From Chondrilla cf. caribensis (Eukaryota; Porifera; Demospongiae; Chondrillida; Chondrillidae): DNA of 27,500 nt. Positions 1 to 13,165 of the stretch are shown here, one piece after another. Positions within the stretch are counted from its first letter, which is position 1. Each line of letters starts with the position of its first letter. The notes under the pieces are model-generated. The model had not been told where the DNA came from and ran no database searches. It saw only the letters and a program-made list of their open reading frames with translations. A program made the position numbers and the translations under genes. The stretch lies in the NCBI GenBank assembly GCA_964020155.1, contig OZ026547.1, positions 3,458,631-3,486,130 on the forward strand. Direction: 5' to 3'.

Positions 1-337
1 CTGGATTACCTTAAAATAGAGTGATATACTGCGTATATAAGTGCAGCCCTGCAGCCGAGCCGCTGAGCCGTTAGGTTTGAGAACCATAAGCACAATAATT
101 GAGACAATGACCCCCGATGATTCGTAGCGGTGGAGTGGATAGTCAAGTGCGCGGGCTAACCTCGATTAGACGCCTCCACCGAACAGAAACTACGTACTAG
201 AGTAAATGACCAATGATCGGACGCCACCCATATTCGGACATATAAAATTGGCTATTTCTCGAAAACTATAAAACCTACCGACTTCCAATAAACTTTGTTT
301 TATAGACCATTACATGTAGTCGCTTTCTACACAGTAA
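1..337. other. Flank with no recognised feature
   Basis: No open frame of useful length, tandem repeat or known motif was seen here. It lies just outside the left arm of the long inverted repeat. Only weak similarity to the reverse complement of the sequence after 2051 is visible, so I place the edge of the repeat at 338. Confidence 0.4.
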
Positions 338-2051
338 GATCCTCGTAGCTAACCGCATGGCTCTGCTAGAGTCGATCGAAAAAATCGCCCGATAATAATC
401 AGTAGGAATGAGCTTTAGGACGGGCCTCACTACAGAGTGGAGAAACGACGAAGATCCCGGAAAATATCAGAAGTGATAACTATACATGTCTACTTTAAAA
501 TATGAAAGTTATAGATAAATATGTATCACTTTGAGGGAATTCGAACAAGATATCTAACCCTCTGTGAAAGACCAAATTTCGAACAAATTTATATTAGGGT
601 CCGGATTCTATTTTGGGACACCCTCTAATTTGGGACACCCGTTCTCACTTGTATCTTGCCCGTTTTCCTTCATTCTCGGCACATTTGTTAAGCAGGTGGA
701 TGTAAGCGGGCACACTATCTTAGACTCGGATGGTCCCTTTCGTTCGCAAGTTATCCCGGATTTTTCGCTGCAATTGCGGTCCTCTAATTTGGGACGGATT
801 TCATCTATTATGGGACGGTAGTTCGTATTCTCTAAGATGTACAGATATTGTCCATCTTACCTAACGTTCAAATAGCTCCACACACTCTCTAACATGAGCA
901 GAAGTTTCAGCGTAAATCGATGTACGACGGCCGAGTACCATCACGCTCAATAGGAAGTGTTGGGGTCCTCTAATTTGGACCACTAATGTATTGGAAAAAT
1001 GGCGATAAAATCGAAAAAGGGTTGCTACAGACGATCAAACGTCAATATTAACTAATAAGAACAATGCTAAATCTAAGAACACGATCTAAACCTGCTCAGG
1101 TTGCAGATGACCTACTGAACACACATTGTCACAAGTGTAGTATATTGCAAAAGAAAACTTTGCCCAGTAGCTATGAACAAGCAGTAGGGTATGTGTAGGA
1201 ATACACGGGGCTAGTGCCAAATCAAAGACATATAGGTATAAATCTGTTCTTAGGTTTAGTAGTATTCTTACTTGTCAATATTGACGTTTGCTCGTCTGTA
1301 GCAACCCCTTTTCGATTTTATCGCCATTTTTCCAATACATTAGTGGTCCAAATTAGAGGACCCCAACACTTCCTATTGAGCGTGATGGTACTCGGCCGTC
1401 GTACATCGATTTACGCTGAAACTTCTGCTCATGTTAGAGTGTGTGTGGAGCTATTGGAACGTTAGGTAAGATGGACAATATCTGTACATCTTAGAGAATA
1501 CGAACTACCGTCCCATAATAGATGAAATCCGTCCCAAATTAGAGGACCGCAATTGCAGCGAAAAATCCGGGATAACTTGCGAACGAAAGGGACCACCCGA
1601 GTCTAAGATGGTGTGCCCGCTTACATCCACCTGCTTAACAAATGTGCCGAGAATGAAGGAAAACGGGCAAGATACAAGTGAGAACGGGTGTCCCAAATTA
1701 GAGGGTGTCCCAAAATAGAATCCGGACCCTACAGAGAGGAATTTATATTGACGAATAACGCCAGTCAGCCCATATAAATTCCCAAAATAGTATAAATTCG
1801 TCCGAAATTTGGTCTTTCACAGATAACTTGTTCGGATTTCCTCAAAGTGATACATATCCACCGTTAACTTTCATATTATTTCAAAGTAGACATGTAGAGC
1901 TATAATTTCTGATATTTTCCGGGTTCTTTGTCGTTTCTCCACTCTGTAGTGAGGTCCGTCCTAAAGCTCATTCCTTTGTCCGAATATCGATTACTATCGG
2001 GCGATTTTTTCGATCGACTCTAGCAGAGCCATGCGGTAAGCTACGAGGATC
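338..2051. repeat. Long inverted repeat (foldback-like), arms 338-1088 and 1240-2051
   Basis: The left arm reads as the reverse complement of the right arm over its full length, around a spacer of about 150 bases (1089-1239). The inner part (about 575-1050 against 1265-1730) differs at only a handful of positions. The outer part (338-570 against 1800-2051) is clearly more diverged and the right arm has about 66 extra bases near 1731-1800. A motif of the form CTCTAATTTGGGAC recurs in each arm (near 622, 781 and 968 in the left arm, with variants near 607 and 803). Short matching frames in the two arms (564-821 plus, 1505-1696 minus) simply mirror each other and have no recognisable domain. It could be a foldback transposon or MITE, or a tail-to-tail duplication. 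No target-site duplication was identified. Confidence 0.9.
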
Positions 2052-2394
2052 TCACTTATCTTACAATTTCTACCAATTCAGCTCTATAACCTTTGAAAAT
2101 GCGCGAAAATTTATAAATATATGCCCAAAGTTGTGTGAACCGGTTATAACGATATTATTATTATTGCCCAAGTGATAGTCATCAAGTTCTCCAATTATAG
2201 TATATCTGGAACCACTACATACATGGTTATGAATCTACACAAAATGCAGCTCACTTGTCTATAGCTGAAATCAAGTGGGAATTAAGGCTACCTCAGATCT
2301 GTACGTATTCCCAACTCATTCTGCGGCTCTCTGTTTTAGGAGTCAGAGCTAGATGAAACCTCAATATATAGCTAGATGTGATAACATTATCAGA
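2052..2394. other. AT-rich spacer, nothing recognised
   Basis: Between the inverted repeat and the retrotransposon-like remnant I see only AT-rich sequence with no coding frame, hairpin or tandem repeat that stands out. Confidence 0.4.
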
Positions 2395-2765
2395 TTACAT
2401 CTTGTGGTAATACATTACTATGTCTCCATGCATGCCCAGTTGACTTTGTCCCCATTTATCTTGCCACATTGCTTCCAACAACCAATGGCCCACATCTTCC
2501 ACCTCCCCACTGTCGCACTCCTTGCCCACCCTCTTTGCTCCATGCCACCTTTCCATTTCAATTTGAAAAGTCACCATTCCATCCCTCAGGCTGAGCTTCA
2601 ACATCATCCTTCTTTCAGCCTTTACCTTCAAAACCACATTGCTCAACTCAACCCCACATTAACAATCAGTCCCATCATTGTCAGCTTTGGATTCCTGCAC
2701 TTCTTCCATTCGTTTCTTGTATTCCCCCAGGCAACACTCAGCAACATTTGCTTCTGTCTGCGATA
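2395..2765 (-). pseudogene. Decayed non-LTR retrotransposon ORF2 C-terminal fragment
   Basis: The minus-strand frame 2646-2395 gives an 83-residue peptide with the layout found after the reverse transcriptase core in many LINE-type ORF2 proteins: a basic helix (KAERRMMLKLSLRDG), then the -RW-G- element (MERWHGAKR), then a Cys/His tail (KECDSGEVEDVGHWLLEA) in which the usual pattern is C-x2-C then VED-x2-H-x4-C. Here the first and last cysteines of that pattern are replaced (Gly and Ala), so the zinc-binding set is incomplete. Upstream, about 2765-2660, another minus frame (LGEYKKRMEEVQESKADNDG) looks like the preceding helical part, separated by a stop and a frame change. The family call rests on motif memory, not a search. 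It is clearly dead: fragmentary, frameshifted and without a catalytic domain. Confidence 0.5.
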
Positions 2766-2888
2766 GCTCTAGTAATCTTCCCATCACTCAAATCCTGCCA
2801 CCCAGATTTACCCACACACTTGGCAATACATCCAATCCAGCATCTCTTACCCCACTCCACTGCTTGCAAAGCCACCTAGACATAGACG

Positions 2889-3101
2889 TTACTCATCAAT
2901 ATCCTTTACAAGAACTGTATACACCTCACTCTTGCCTCCCAAACTACTGGTAGCAATCCCATTTCCATTATGAGGGATGCCTTTGAGTGTAGGGTGCCCA
3001 TTCCAAACAACATACGGAAAACACACAGTTGCACTTGATTTATTGCTTCTGCACTCAGAGTTTTTTGTATCTAATTTTATCACTGTTTCTGTTTCTGTCA
3101 A
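2889..3101 (-). other. Unrecognised 70-residue open frame upstream of the retrotransposon remnant
   Basis: A minus-strand frame starts at 3101 and ends in a stop at 2889-2891. Its composition looks protein-like rather than repetitive (for example FPYVVWNGHPTLKGIPHNG and SSLGGKSEVYTVLVKDID) and it lies on the same strand just 5' of the retrotransposon-like fragment. It may be an earlier piece of the same dead element or an unrelated exon relic. I do not recognise a domain. Confidence 0.2.
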
Positions 3102-3558
3102 CCCATAGCATATATAGCATGCATACTTTACCTACAGTGAAATGATTCTCATTAATCTGCCACTGCTTCATCTGCAGAAGTTTTTAATCCACCACAAGTT
3201 TAATCTCCCTTAATTTCTCGAATGTGAAGTTTGCCATCAGGTATCCCATACTTGCAGTTGACCATGACTACCAATATCCATATATATATATATATATTTG
3301 TATAGTGTATATTTACATTCTCATGGAATTATTGACCAATAACATGGTTCCACACAAAAAGTGCCAACTCAACACTGTAGTGTGAGAGCATGTTGAAATA
3401 GCATGTCATATAACATTATGCATATTAACAATTAATATGCTTGTACATGTGCACGTTTGACTGCATTTAATACCAAAAGTGTTGTGCATTTGAAGCTGTT
3501 CATGGACTTTCAGTTGGGTCCCACTTCTGGAATTGGGAAAGGGAGGTCACCTTCATCC
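3102..3558. other. AT-rich spacer with a short TA run
   Basis: A run of alternating TA lies at about 3281-3298. Otherwise no feature was recognised before the pentapeptide-repeat region. Confidence 0.4.
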
Positions 3559-4845
3559 TCATCCCTGTCCTCCCTCATATTCAGGTCGACGTATGTTGTA
3601 GATTATCATGAGGATTGTGATCTTCATGTATGTTACATGGTAGATGTAGCTGATGAGTATGTTGATGTACATACTGGCTTCGTGATGCTTATCAGTGTTT
3701 TGAAAACAGTGATCCTTGGTGACTATAATCTTGACAATAGAGTGTGAATGGTTTGAAGATTCCAAGCAATGTTGCCTTTCTGTGTGGTATAAAATGTTGG
3801 GTGCACGTGCGTGAAACATCATGTAGTATGCATATTCATGACATTATTGTATACCTTCAAAAGCATTTATTGTCCCAGTAGTGATGTTGGTGTTGATTAT
3901 GGGAAAAGCCCCCTCATCGTCATGGTAACAGTGAAGGCAGCCCGACTGTCTCATGCAAAAATTTATCATGTCACGTTCCATGTGATCCTTGCAGATATCT
4001 TTGGTGGGTCCGGCCAATGATGGTATGGATCATGGTGATCTTGTCCATGTAAACATGGCAATAGTTGAGGCTGGCAATGTTTCCTTGCATGTGAAAACTG
4101 TGAGAGCTTATGAGCTTGCGCATGTGAATGTTTTTCCAATGGCAAACCATGTGGTGGCACATGGAGAAATGATTTCCAGTCATGTTGATATGCTCGAAGC
4201 GTGTCTTGTGGAATTGTGTATTTTTCCACTCAATGCTGTCCATTGTGCAGTGCTCGAAATTACATTCCTCGAAGCGTGTTTCATAGAAATTTGCAGAGTG
4301 ATGATGCTCTCCACATAATAAGTGATGCTTGTCCTCTCAGTCATGATGAAAGACGGCATTTGGTCTATGCACGAGGGCCATGCAGTTGTTGTCCTTCATC
4401 ATCCAGTGCTCCAAGGTCATAACGTCATACTTGAACTCATGGCAAGGGATCACATCATAGTAATGGTTGTGAAACATCATAATATGGTTGGTGATGTGGT
4501 GGATCAAGATGCTATAATATGGTTAAAGGTCATATTGTACATGGCCCCATTTTGCCAATGTGTGTCGTACCAGTCAACATGGCAGAACATGGTATTGTGG
4601 ATGTGGTGTTGATAGATATATAGTGTGGGTATAATCCATGTCTTTCATTTTATGGCCTCCATCAAAATGGCAGTGTAAAAAGCTGCAGTGTTGGAAGTGA
4701 GGAGTGTAAAGGACAGTGATGATAAAGTGGCAATGGTGGAATTCCAGATGCATTGAGAGGTCTTGGTCCCATTGAAAGTAGCAGTTTTTAAAGGTGACAT
4801 TCTCAAAGTGCATTGTATAAAAATGCAATGCACTTTGCAATGCAA
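3559..4845 (-). pseudogene. Broken pentapeptide-repeat protein coding region
   Basis: Minus-strand translation shows a strict five-residue rhythm with a large hydrophobic residue (F, M, W, L or I) at every fifth place. Clearest stretches: about 4290-4130, splitting as FYETR-FEECN-FEHCT, then MDSIE-WKNTQ-FHKTR, then FEHIN; about 4460-4330 (IPCHE-FKYDV-MTLEH-WMMKD); about 4840-4640 (FENVT-FKNCY, then FHHCH and FLHCH). A weaker rhythm continues to about 3590, followed in another frame by an acidic tail (DRDEDEGDLPFPIPEVGPN). Pentapeptide repeats fold as a right-handed beta-helix. In animals a short version forms the luminal loop of SV2 vesicle transporters, which the FEEC-F pattern resembles. 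Here the repeats run for roughly 400 residues with no membrane segments seen, so SV2 identity is only a possibility. Stops near 4574 and 4345 and frame changes indicate decay, unless introns or assembly errors explain them. Its 5' end runs into the tandem repeat array at about 4840. Confidence 0.6.
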
Positions 4846-5318
4846 TTTTGTACATAGCTATGTACATGCATACATTAATGTGTGAGTATTGTTGCTGTAT
4901 TGTCTTCATCTTCAACTTTTTTGTGAATTCACACTTGTCATTGAAATACGTAGGTTTGTTCAGTGCTTCTGTAGTCACTCGGAATTTAGCTGAAAACACA
5001 TAAGCAATGACACACATTGTACTTTCATGATGTGAACACATCCATGAAGTGGAGGCACTCGACTGAAATAAACACATCCATGATGTAAACATATTATTCC
5101 TTTAGTGTAGACATACTACCCTAAGTTAAACATACCCATGATGTTAATACACTCCTGTGTTAAGTGAATGCACATACATAAGGGTTATAATCACACAAAT
5201 ACCACTGTCCAGATAGGCCTGGACATGAACGGTGCCACAGTGTGTATCCATTTTCACATGGGCATTGATTGTGTGGGGGTATAGGGTGTTTGTGTGGGGA
5301 GTATGGATATGTTTGTAT

Positions 5319-5343
5319 GTGTGTGTGTGTGTTGTGTGTGTGT

Positions 5344-5404
<61 letters not shown>
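5319..5404. repeat. (TG)n array, U1 block 1
   Basis: Near-perfect TG dinucleotide run of about 86 bases with single interruptions near 5332 and 5344. Confidence 0.95.
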
Positions 5405-5406
<2 letters not shown>

Positions 5407-5848
5407 TATGTACTTGACTGTGAGCCTTTCAAAAGAGAGGCCCTGTGCCCTCTATCAGTTAATTGGATTAGTTACATGGATTCAAGGACAATGAGGGACA
5501 ATTTCTATACAACTCTTTAAATGATTCCTACCACTCATCATCATCATGCTATTGGTATTGCTCTGAGTCTCATATGCATGTTCCATTTTCTGTAGTAATG
5601 TGTGGTATCATAATAATATGTATTGCTATGTCCAGGGTACTGTACCATGCATTGTGTACATACGTATACATGCGGTCAAAACTTGGAATAATAAAAAGAA
5701 TGGTGAAATTATGGTAGCATGATTGTGACTTGGTGGTGCATGAGATTTGCAGTTCTCGTGGGTTGAAACAGGTGTATATTATCCATAATTTTCTTACAGT
5801 GATAAATGTCTATCACAATCATGGGTACGTACACTCCTGAGGTGTATA

Positions 5849-5853
5849 TGTGT

Positions 5854-5924
<71 letters not shown>

Positions 5925-5965
5925 TGTGTGTGTGTGTGTGTCTGTGTGTGTGTGTGTCTGTGTGT

Positions 5966-6035
<70 letters not shown>

Positions 6036-6046
6036 GTGTGTGTGCG
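5849..6046. repeat. (TG)n array, U1 block 2
   Basis: About 200 bases of TG with interspersed TATG, TCTG and CG interruptions. Long open frames across it are an artefact of the repeat. Confidence 0.95.
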
Positions 6047-6416
6047 TAGGTTGAACTTGTAGTTAAATGTGTTGAGCTATATGTAAACAGTTCTCCTCTG
6101 CTGTACTTGTATAATGCCATTGGTCTAAGTACAAAACATGTTTGTAGGCTTGACCACGTGTTAACATTGTGATTGAGGTATATCTCAGTATGCCACAAAT
6201 AGTCTTGTTTTGTATATAGCAGTCCACATCTTGTGTATCTGTGTACATTGTGACAGGATAATTTTGGAAATAAACATCAGTTATGAATAGGACTTATCCA
6301 CAATCGGCATTTATAATCACTGATTTGAGTGGGGCTCCATTGTGATTTCAGATTTTGTGCATTAGTGTATATTGTATGTGTTTACTACATCGTTCCAGTT
6401 GTAGGAGTAACTAAAG

Positions 6417-7277
6417 AATAGGTCACTCAGACTTGACCTTTATGGCATATCCCCCTATCTGCGTATAATGTATACATATATAGACATGCCCAATTTTGTA
6501 CGTAGCTATGTATATACACACAGTAATATGTGAATATTGTTGCTGCATTGTAATCGTCTTCACCTTCTTTGTGAATTTACACTTATGTATCATTGAAATA
6601 CGTAGGTTTGTTCGGTGCTTCTGCAGTCTCTCAGAATTAAGCTGAAAACACATAAGCAATGACACACTCTGTACTTCCATGATGTGAACACATCCATGAA
6701 GAGCAGGCCCTCTACTAAAATAAACACATCCAGGATGTAAACATATTATTCCTTTAGACCAAGTGTAAACATACTATCCTAAGGTAAACATACCCATAAT
6801 ATTAATACACTCCTTTAATGTGAAACCCTCCCCTGGAATAAACACATCCCTAATGTAAAATAAAACACTCCTCTATAATGAACAAGTTCGTGATGTGAAC
6901 AAACTTCACTGGTGTAATCTTTTGTCAAAAGTTTATCCTAGGTCTCTTAACAATGATCAATTACCATGACTATTATATATTACACCTTGCTTATTATGTG
7001 TGTGAATTAATACTTTGTCACAATGCAGTGTTTTGGTAACACTTGACATTGCATAACAAGGGTTGGTTCATTCCACACACACGCGCACGCACGCATGCAC
7101 GCACACACGCACACACGCACACACCATGTGAACCATATTGAGATCACTGTGTGGTTCACTGAGATGTCCTATTTTCCACATACTCCTGCATAGTACAAGT
7201 GATGAGTGGTGTGTGTGGGTGGGTGTGTGGGCGTGTGCGTGCGTGCGTGCGTGCGTGAATGTGTGTACATATGTCTG

Positions 7278-7345
<68 letters not shown>

Positions 7346-7857
7346 TGTATATACTTGATGACTGTGAGCCTTTCTATCAGTTAATTGGATTAGTTGCATG
7401 GATTCAAGGACAATGAGGGACAATTTCTATACAACTCTTTAAATGATTCCTACCACTCATCATCATCATGCTATTAGTATTGCTCTGAGTCTCATATGCA
7501 TGTTCCATTTTACTTAGTAATTGTGTTGTATCATAATAATATGTATTGTTATGTCCAGGGTACTGTACCATGTATTGTGTGTATACATAATAGTGTACTA
7601 GATGCGGTCAAACTATCTTTGGAATCTCCAAATAAGAATGGTGAAATTTTGGTAGCATGATTGCAACTTGGTGCAGGTGGCGCATGAAATTTGTGGTTAT
7701 TTGGGTTGAACCTCGTGTAGGTTATCTATAATGTTTTTACAGTGATTAATGTCTACCACAATCATGGGTACATACCCTCCTACGTACACTAGGTTTTGTG
7801 TATTAGTGTACAGTGTATGTGTTTACTACATTGTTCCAGTTGTAGGAACAACTAAAG
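6417..7857. repeat. Tandem unit U2
   Basis: Starts at GAATAGGTCACTCAGAC and matches U3 nearly collinearly for about 1.44 kb: the minisatellite at 6660-6900, the CA/CG-rich stretch at 7073-7123, the segment 7128-7215 preceding the TG block, the TG block 7279-7343, and the segment 7345-7610. The U1 second TG block and its neighbours are absent. Confidence 0.8.
7279..7343. repeat. (TG)n array, U2
   Basis: TG run with one GCATG interruption at about 7311. It is preceded by a TG/CG-rich, partly purine-pyrimidine alternating stretch (7210-7278). Confidence 0.95.
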
Positions 7858-9715
<1,858 letters not shown>

Positions 9716-10255
9716 GAATAGCTCACTCAGACCGGACCTTGATGGCATATCCCCCTTTTGCATAGGATGACGTATACATAGGCATGCTCAATTTTCTACG
9801 TAGCTATGCTGTATTGTAGTCGCCTTCACCTTCTTCGTGAATTTTCACTTGTCCTTGAATAATACACACGTTTGTTCGGTGCTTCTGCAGTCTCTCGAAA
9901 TTTAGCTGAAAACACATAAGCAATGACACACTCTGTACTCCCATGATGTGAACACATCCATGAAGAGCAGGCCCTCTACTAAAATAAACACATCCAGGAT
10001 GTAAACATATTTTTCCATTAGTGTAAACATACTACTCTAAGGTAAACATACCCATGATGTTAATACACTCTTTTAATGTAAATACTACCCCCTAGAATAA
10101 ACACATTCCGATAGTGTGTGTGTGTGTGTGTTTGTGCCCTGTTGCGTACATGTATGTGCATATGTCTGTGTATGTGGTCTGTATCTATATATGCGTGTGT
10201 GTACTTGTATGTACTTAATGACATGTAAGCCCTTTGAAGTAGAGGCCTGGTGCCT
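9716..10255. repeat. Tandem unit U4 (internally deleted)
   Basis: Begins like the others (GAATAGCTCACTCAGAC) and keeps the minisatellite (9930-10105), then jumps directly to a short TG block (10114-10131) and a CTTGTATGTACTTAATGAC segment at about 10205. It ends at about 10255, closing the array. Confidence 0.7.
10114..10131. repeat. Short (TG)n, U4
   Basis: Eighteen bases of TG at the place where the TG block of the unit is expected. Confidence 0.8.
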
Positions 10256-12379
10256 CTTCATCATTTAAACATAGAGCACACTTATAAACACTCATGCTTA
10301 ACGTGTATGGAACCTTTTCCCTGCAAGTTCAAAGTGTTTGGGATTGCACTATAAAAGAAGGGGGTGGTTGCACAATGTGAAAACATAATTGAGTGCAAGT
10401 TTCAAACAGACGCCATAAATTTTTCTTCTGAAAAGCTTCTGTTTGTCTTAATGATAGCTATTAACAAGCATATTATAATAGAAAAAATGAAACCAAGCAT
10501 ATTTATTCTCCGAAGAAGTGTTTTCTTTTGTGGATGTTAGATTTCAAAGCGATAACCTAAGGAATATTCTCAATAAATCTAGGCTAGAAGTACCTCCAGT
10601 GACTCACCTCCCTTTAGGAGACCTAGAATAGCCAAAGAAGAGGAAAGCTTGCAATTGCTTTCCTCGCTAGGTGGGACGCAGAACAACAATAGCGAGTGTG
10701 ACCACTGGTTTAGTGCTCTTTGCATTGTATCTGCTACTGTATTGCCCAATTTTGTGAAATTTACAGAAGCACTGTGTTATAAACACTATTGTATGCTTAT
10801 AATATTATTATTATCTCCATTGTGTTATATACGAATTGTATAGTGTGTAGCACAAGTTAATGTGTGTAGCTATTTCCTTTCTGAGGGAGAAGCATTAGTC
10901 AGCCATTTTGTTCTGTAAACTTTTAAAACGTGTAACCCTCTTATCCACGGGCTCTACGTTTCATGCTATACTTTGACATCTTCTGCAGTGTGCTCAGAAC
11001 TATCACATATGGCATCCTCCTGTGCACTGAAATGTACCCTATTGTGCTTCACACAATTCCCAATCGTCCCTGAAATACTTAAAGTAACTACAAAGGTTTC
11101 AAACCTTCATGGTTGCAATTTCCACTTTGAACACCACTTTCAAAGGTATCCTTTTCCACTGAATATTCAAAAAATGCTGCTACAACTGTAGTGCAAGTTA
11201 GATTTTCTATATGTCTACCTGCACCAGATCTATTGGATGATTACTCATGCAGTCTGATAAAGCGGGAGTGGTTCCCAGTTACACCCACTTAATTAATTTC
11301 AGTGATTAATTCATTAATCAATTGGTAACTGGGTACTGATAATTACCAAGCAGTTTAGTGATAGTCAGTAGGGGATTTTGATCGAGGTTAGCCCATACAC
11401 TTATTTGCTTTGTGCTCACAAATTAAGGCATTTTGGTCAACATGTGACCACTTCGTGTGCAAATTGTTAGCCAGTCGAAACGACCAATGTCAATTTGTCC
11501 ACCAAGATGAAAGGGGGCATGAATGTGCTACGAGGTAACATGTATGATTTTGTTTCTGGTCGACTGCTGTTTACACAAAATGGATGAATAGGGCACTTAC
11601 ATTTCGTTTCCTCACAGTCTTAGAATTTCTAACAGGTGTCCATTGAAATGCTTAAAATAACAAACACAACATTTTTGGGAAATTTAGCAGGCAATTTTAG
11701 ACTATGTTTAGCATGGGGGTAGGGTACAGCAAATCATCTTTTGAGCCTTCCAGTAGGACAAATGCGTATGATGTAATTGGCCTGGGAAGATGTCAGATTA
11801 AAAAATGGGGCGAGAAGTGGGTCCAGGCAACACAAGATTAATGTCCCAGTTGTGTTCCTACTTTGTGTGGATGTAACCATAGTAGGTTATAGGTTAGGTA
11901 TACTTATTTGGACTGGGGAGGGTAGTCCATATGAGTACTGTATACCAATCCTAACCTACTATAGTAACAGCTAGGCTCTGCATGTAGTGCATATTAATCT
12001 AGTTTCATCAAATGTCCGGTTCAAGCAAATTGGCTTGAAAAGTGGATAACATGTCAACCCTTTGATCAGTGTAATTGTGTGATGTGTAATGAGTTTCAAG
12101 GAATTACTACCCAAAATACACTGCAATCGGTAACAATAATTTTCTCATTAAACTATAATACCAAATATTATACTTGTACATGCTATATGTTTCACTATGT
12201 GCATGTACAGTATAATATCTATCTGCTCTATACTACATTTATTATGTACATAATATGTATGTATGTATGTATGCATGTATATATATTATATGATATTAAT
12301 ATATAGACATGTACGTATATAATATTATGTTTGTATATTGATTGTATATATATAGTTTGCCCTACCTCTGAATTCTGCA
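10256..12379. other. Region without recognisable gene
   Basis: About 2.1 kb after the tandem array. Small open frames at 10649-10843, 10973-11191, 11777-11974 and 12079-12306 show no domain and no flanking splice signals I trust. A weak 9 bp inverted repeat (CCCAGTTAC 11274-11282 and GTAACTGGG 11325-11333) surrounds an AATTAA-rich core. 12240-12360 is AT-rich with short TATG repeats. Confidence 0.4.
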
Positions 12380-12447
12380 ATGCAACATGAAAACTTCAAG
12401 TGTGCCAAACTAATGCTGGATTTAGCTGGTGGCAAGGTGAGTAGTAG

Positions 12448-12512
<65 letters not shown>

Positions 12513-12791
12513 GCTTTTCCACAAAGTATTGTATTCTCCATGCTTATGTAATTTTAAGTAGTACTTTTCCCTGTTTTTTCAGAATGAAACTTTGATTCTT
12601 TTCATTCAAGATGGCAACATTGCCAAATTGAATGTGAAGAGACTGTTTGAGACATCATTGCCAGCCATCGACCTCAGAGCAAGGGATGTGCGTACTGGAA
12701 AGATTGCCCTCGCCATTGCTGCTGAGCACAACCTGATGGAAAAAATTAGGGTGATTTGCAACATCCGACCTTTGACCCCTTGACTGATGTG
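12380..12791 (+). pseudogene. Ankyrin-like repeat exons, probably frameshifted
   Basis: Two exon-like pieces join in frame. Exon 12380-12436 (from an ATG, MQHENFKCAKLMLDLAGGK) ends at a good donor (AAG/GTGAGT). Exon 12583 onward follows a TTTTTTCAG acceptor and reads through DLRARDVRTGKIALAIAAEH, which matches the ankyrin pattern (D-x-x-A-x-D-x-x-G-x-x-A-L-x-x-A-A-x-x). The frame stops at 12781-12783. A different frame of the same exon gives LQHPTFDPLTDV running exactly into a donor at 12792 (GTG/GTAAGT), the expected next ankyrin helix, so a single-base indel near the A-run at 12738-12745 probably broke the gene, or an assembly error did. The 146-base intron is largely (TG)30. The true start is unknown; the ATG may be internal to a longer gene. 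Ankyrin repeats mediate protein contacts; the specific protein is not identified. Confidence 0.5.
12451..12510. repeat. (TG)30 inside the ankyrin-like intron
   Basis: Perfect TG run of 60 bases that begins 15 bases after the splice donor and takes up about 40 percent of the intron. Confidence 0.95.
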
Positions 12792-13165
12792 GTAAGTGGA
12801 ATTTAACCTTGATAATTCGGTGGCTACTATAACGTTTGTTGTTTTTACTTGCGACTTTCTTGTTGCGATTGAAATATTCACTAATTTGAAGATCCATTAT
12901 TCAAAGACTCACAAGAACTATGCACTACTACAACTACATGTGGTTCTATATATAAAACACTATATCATATGCTACACATATTAACACATCATGAAAACTA
13001 ATAAGCAATAAGCTAACATTACATTACAGCTATAATTCAAATTCAAAACAACAACTTAAATCTACTCACTCACTACTAGTCCTACACTCAAAAAAGCTAA
13101 TTGTACTAGCAGACCTCCAGGCTACTCCAGGAACTCTCACTTAATACATATCAGTAATAAAGCTG
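12792..13165. other. AT-rich non-coding stretch
   Basis: Sequence after the ankyrin-like exon. No further exon continuing that reading was found and no repeat stands out. Confidence 0.4.

Larger units (their letters stand above)
4836..6416. repeat. Tandem unit U1 (left-truncated, two TG blocks)
   Basis: First of four diverged tandem units. Landmarks shared with the later units are the segment around 4990-5020 (AAGCAATGACACAC), the AAACAYA-type minisatellite 5030-5160, a first TG block 5319-5404, the segment after it (5405-5660), and the segment 5780-5830. Unlike U2 and U3 it keeps a second TG block (5849-6046) and about 300 bases after it (6050-6350). The left edge meets the pentapeptide-repeat region. 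No coding function is evident. Confidence 0.75.

Noticed and set aside
153..166. 14-base inverted match GGGCTAACCTCGAT to 11381-11394
   Set aside because: A few matches of this length are expected by chance in a window of this size and similarity does not extend.
564..821. 85-codon frame and its mirror at 1505-1696 as a conserved protein
   Set aside because: The near-identical peptides are explained by the inverted-repeat arms, which are equally conserved outside the frames; no domain or periodic codon bias seen.
2353..2953. Plus-strand frames 2353-2766 and 2678-2953
   Set aside because: They are shadows of the minus-strand retrotransposon-like coding sequence, with Pro/His/Leu-rich antisense composition.
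3989..4612. Plus-strand frames opposite the pentapeptide-repeat region
   Set aside because: The five-residue periodicity is on the minus strand; the plus frames are antisense readings.
4241..4845. Naming the pentapeptide region an SV2 gene
   Set aside because: The FEEC-F pattern is suggestive, but no flanking transporter membrane segments were found and the repeat is much longer than the SV2 loop.
5806..6198. Long open frames over TG arrays on both strands (also 8450-9342, 14329-14628, 21397-21878, 22137-23531)
   Set aside because: They translate as alternating Cys-Val or Thr-His from the dinucleotide repeat and contain no stop by composition alone.
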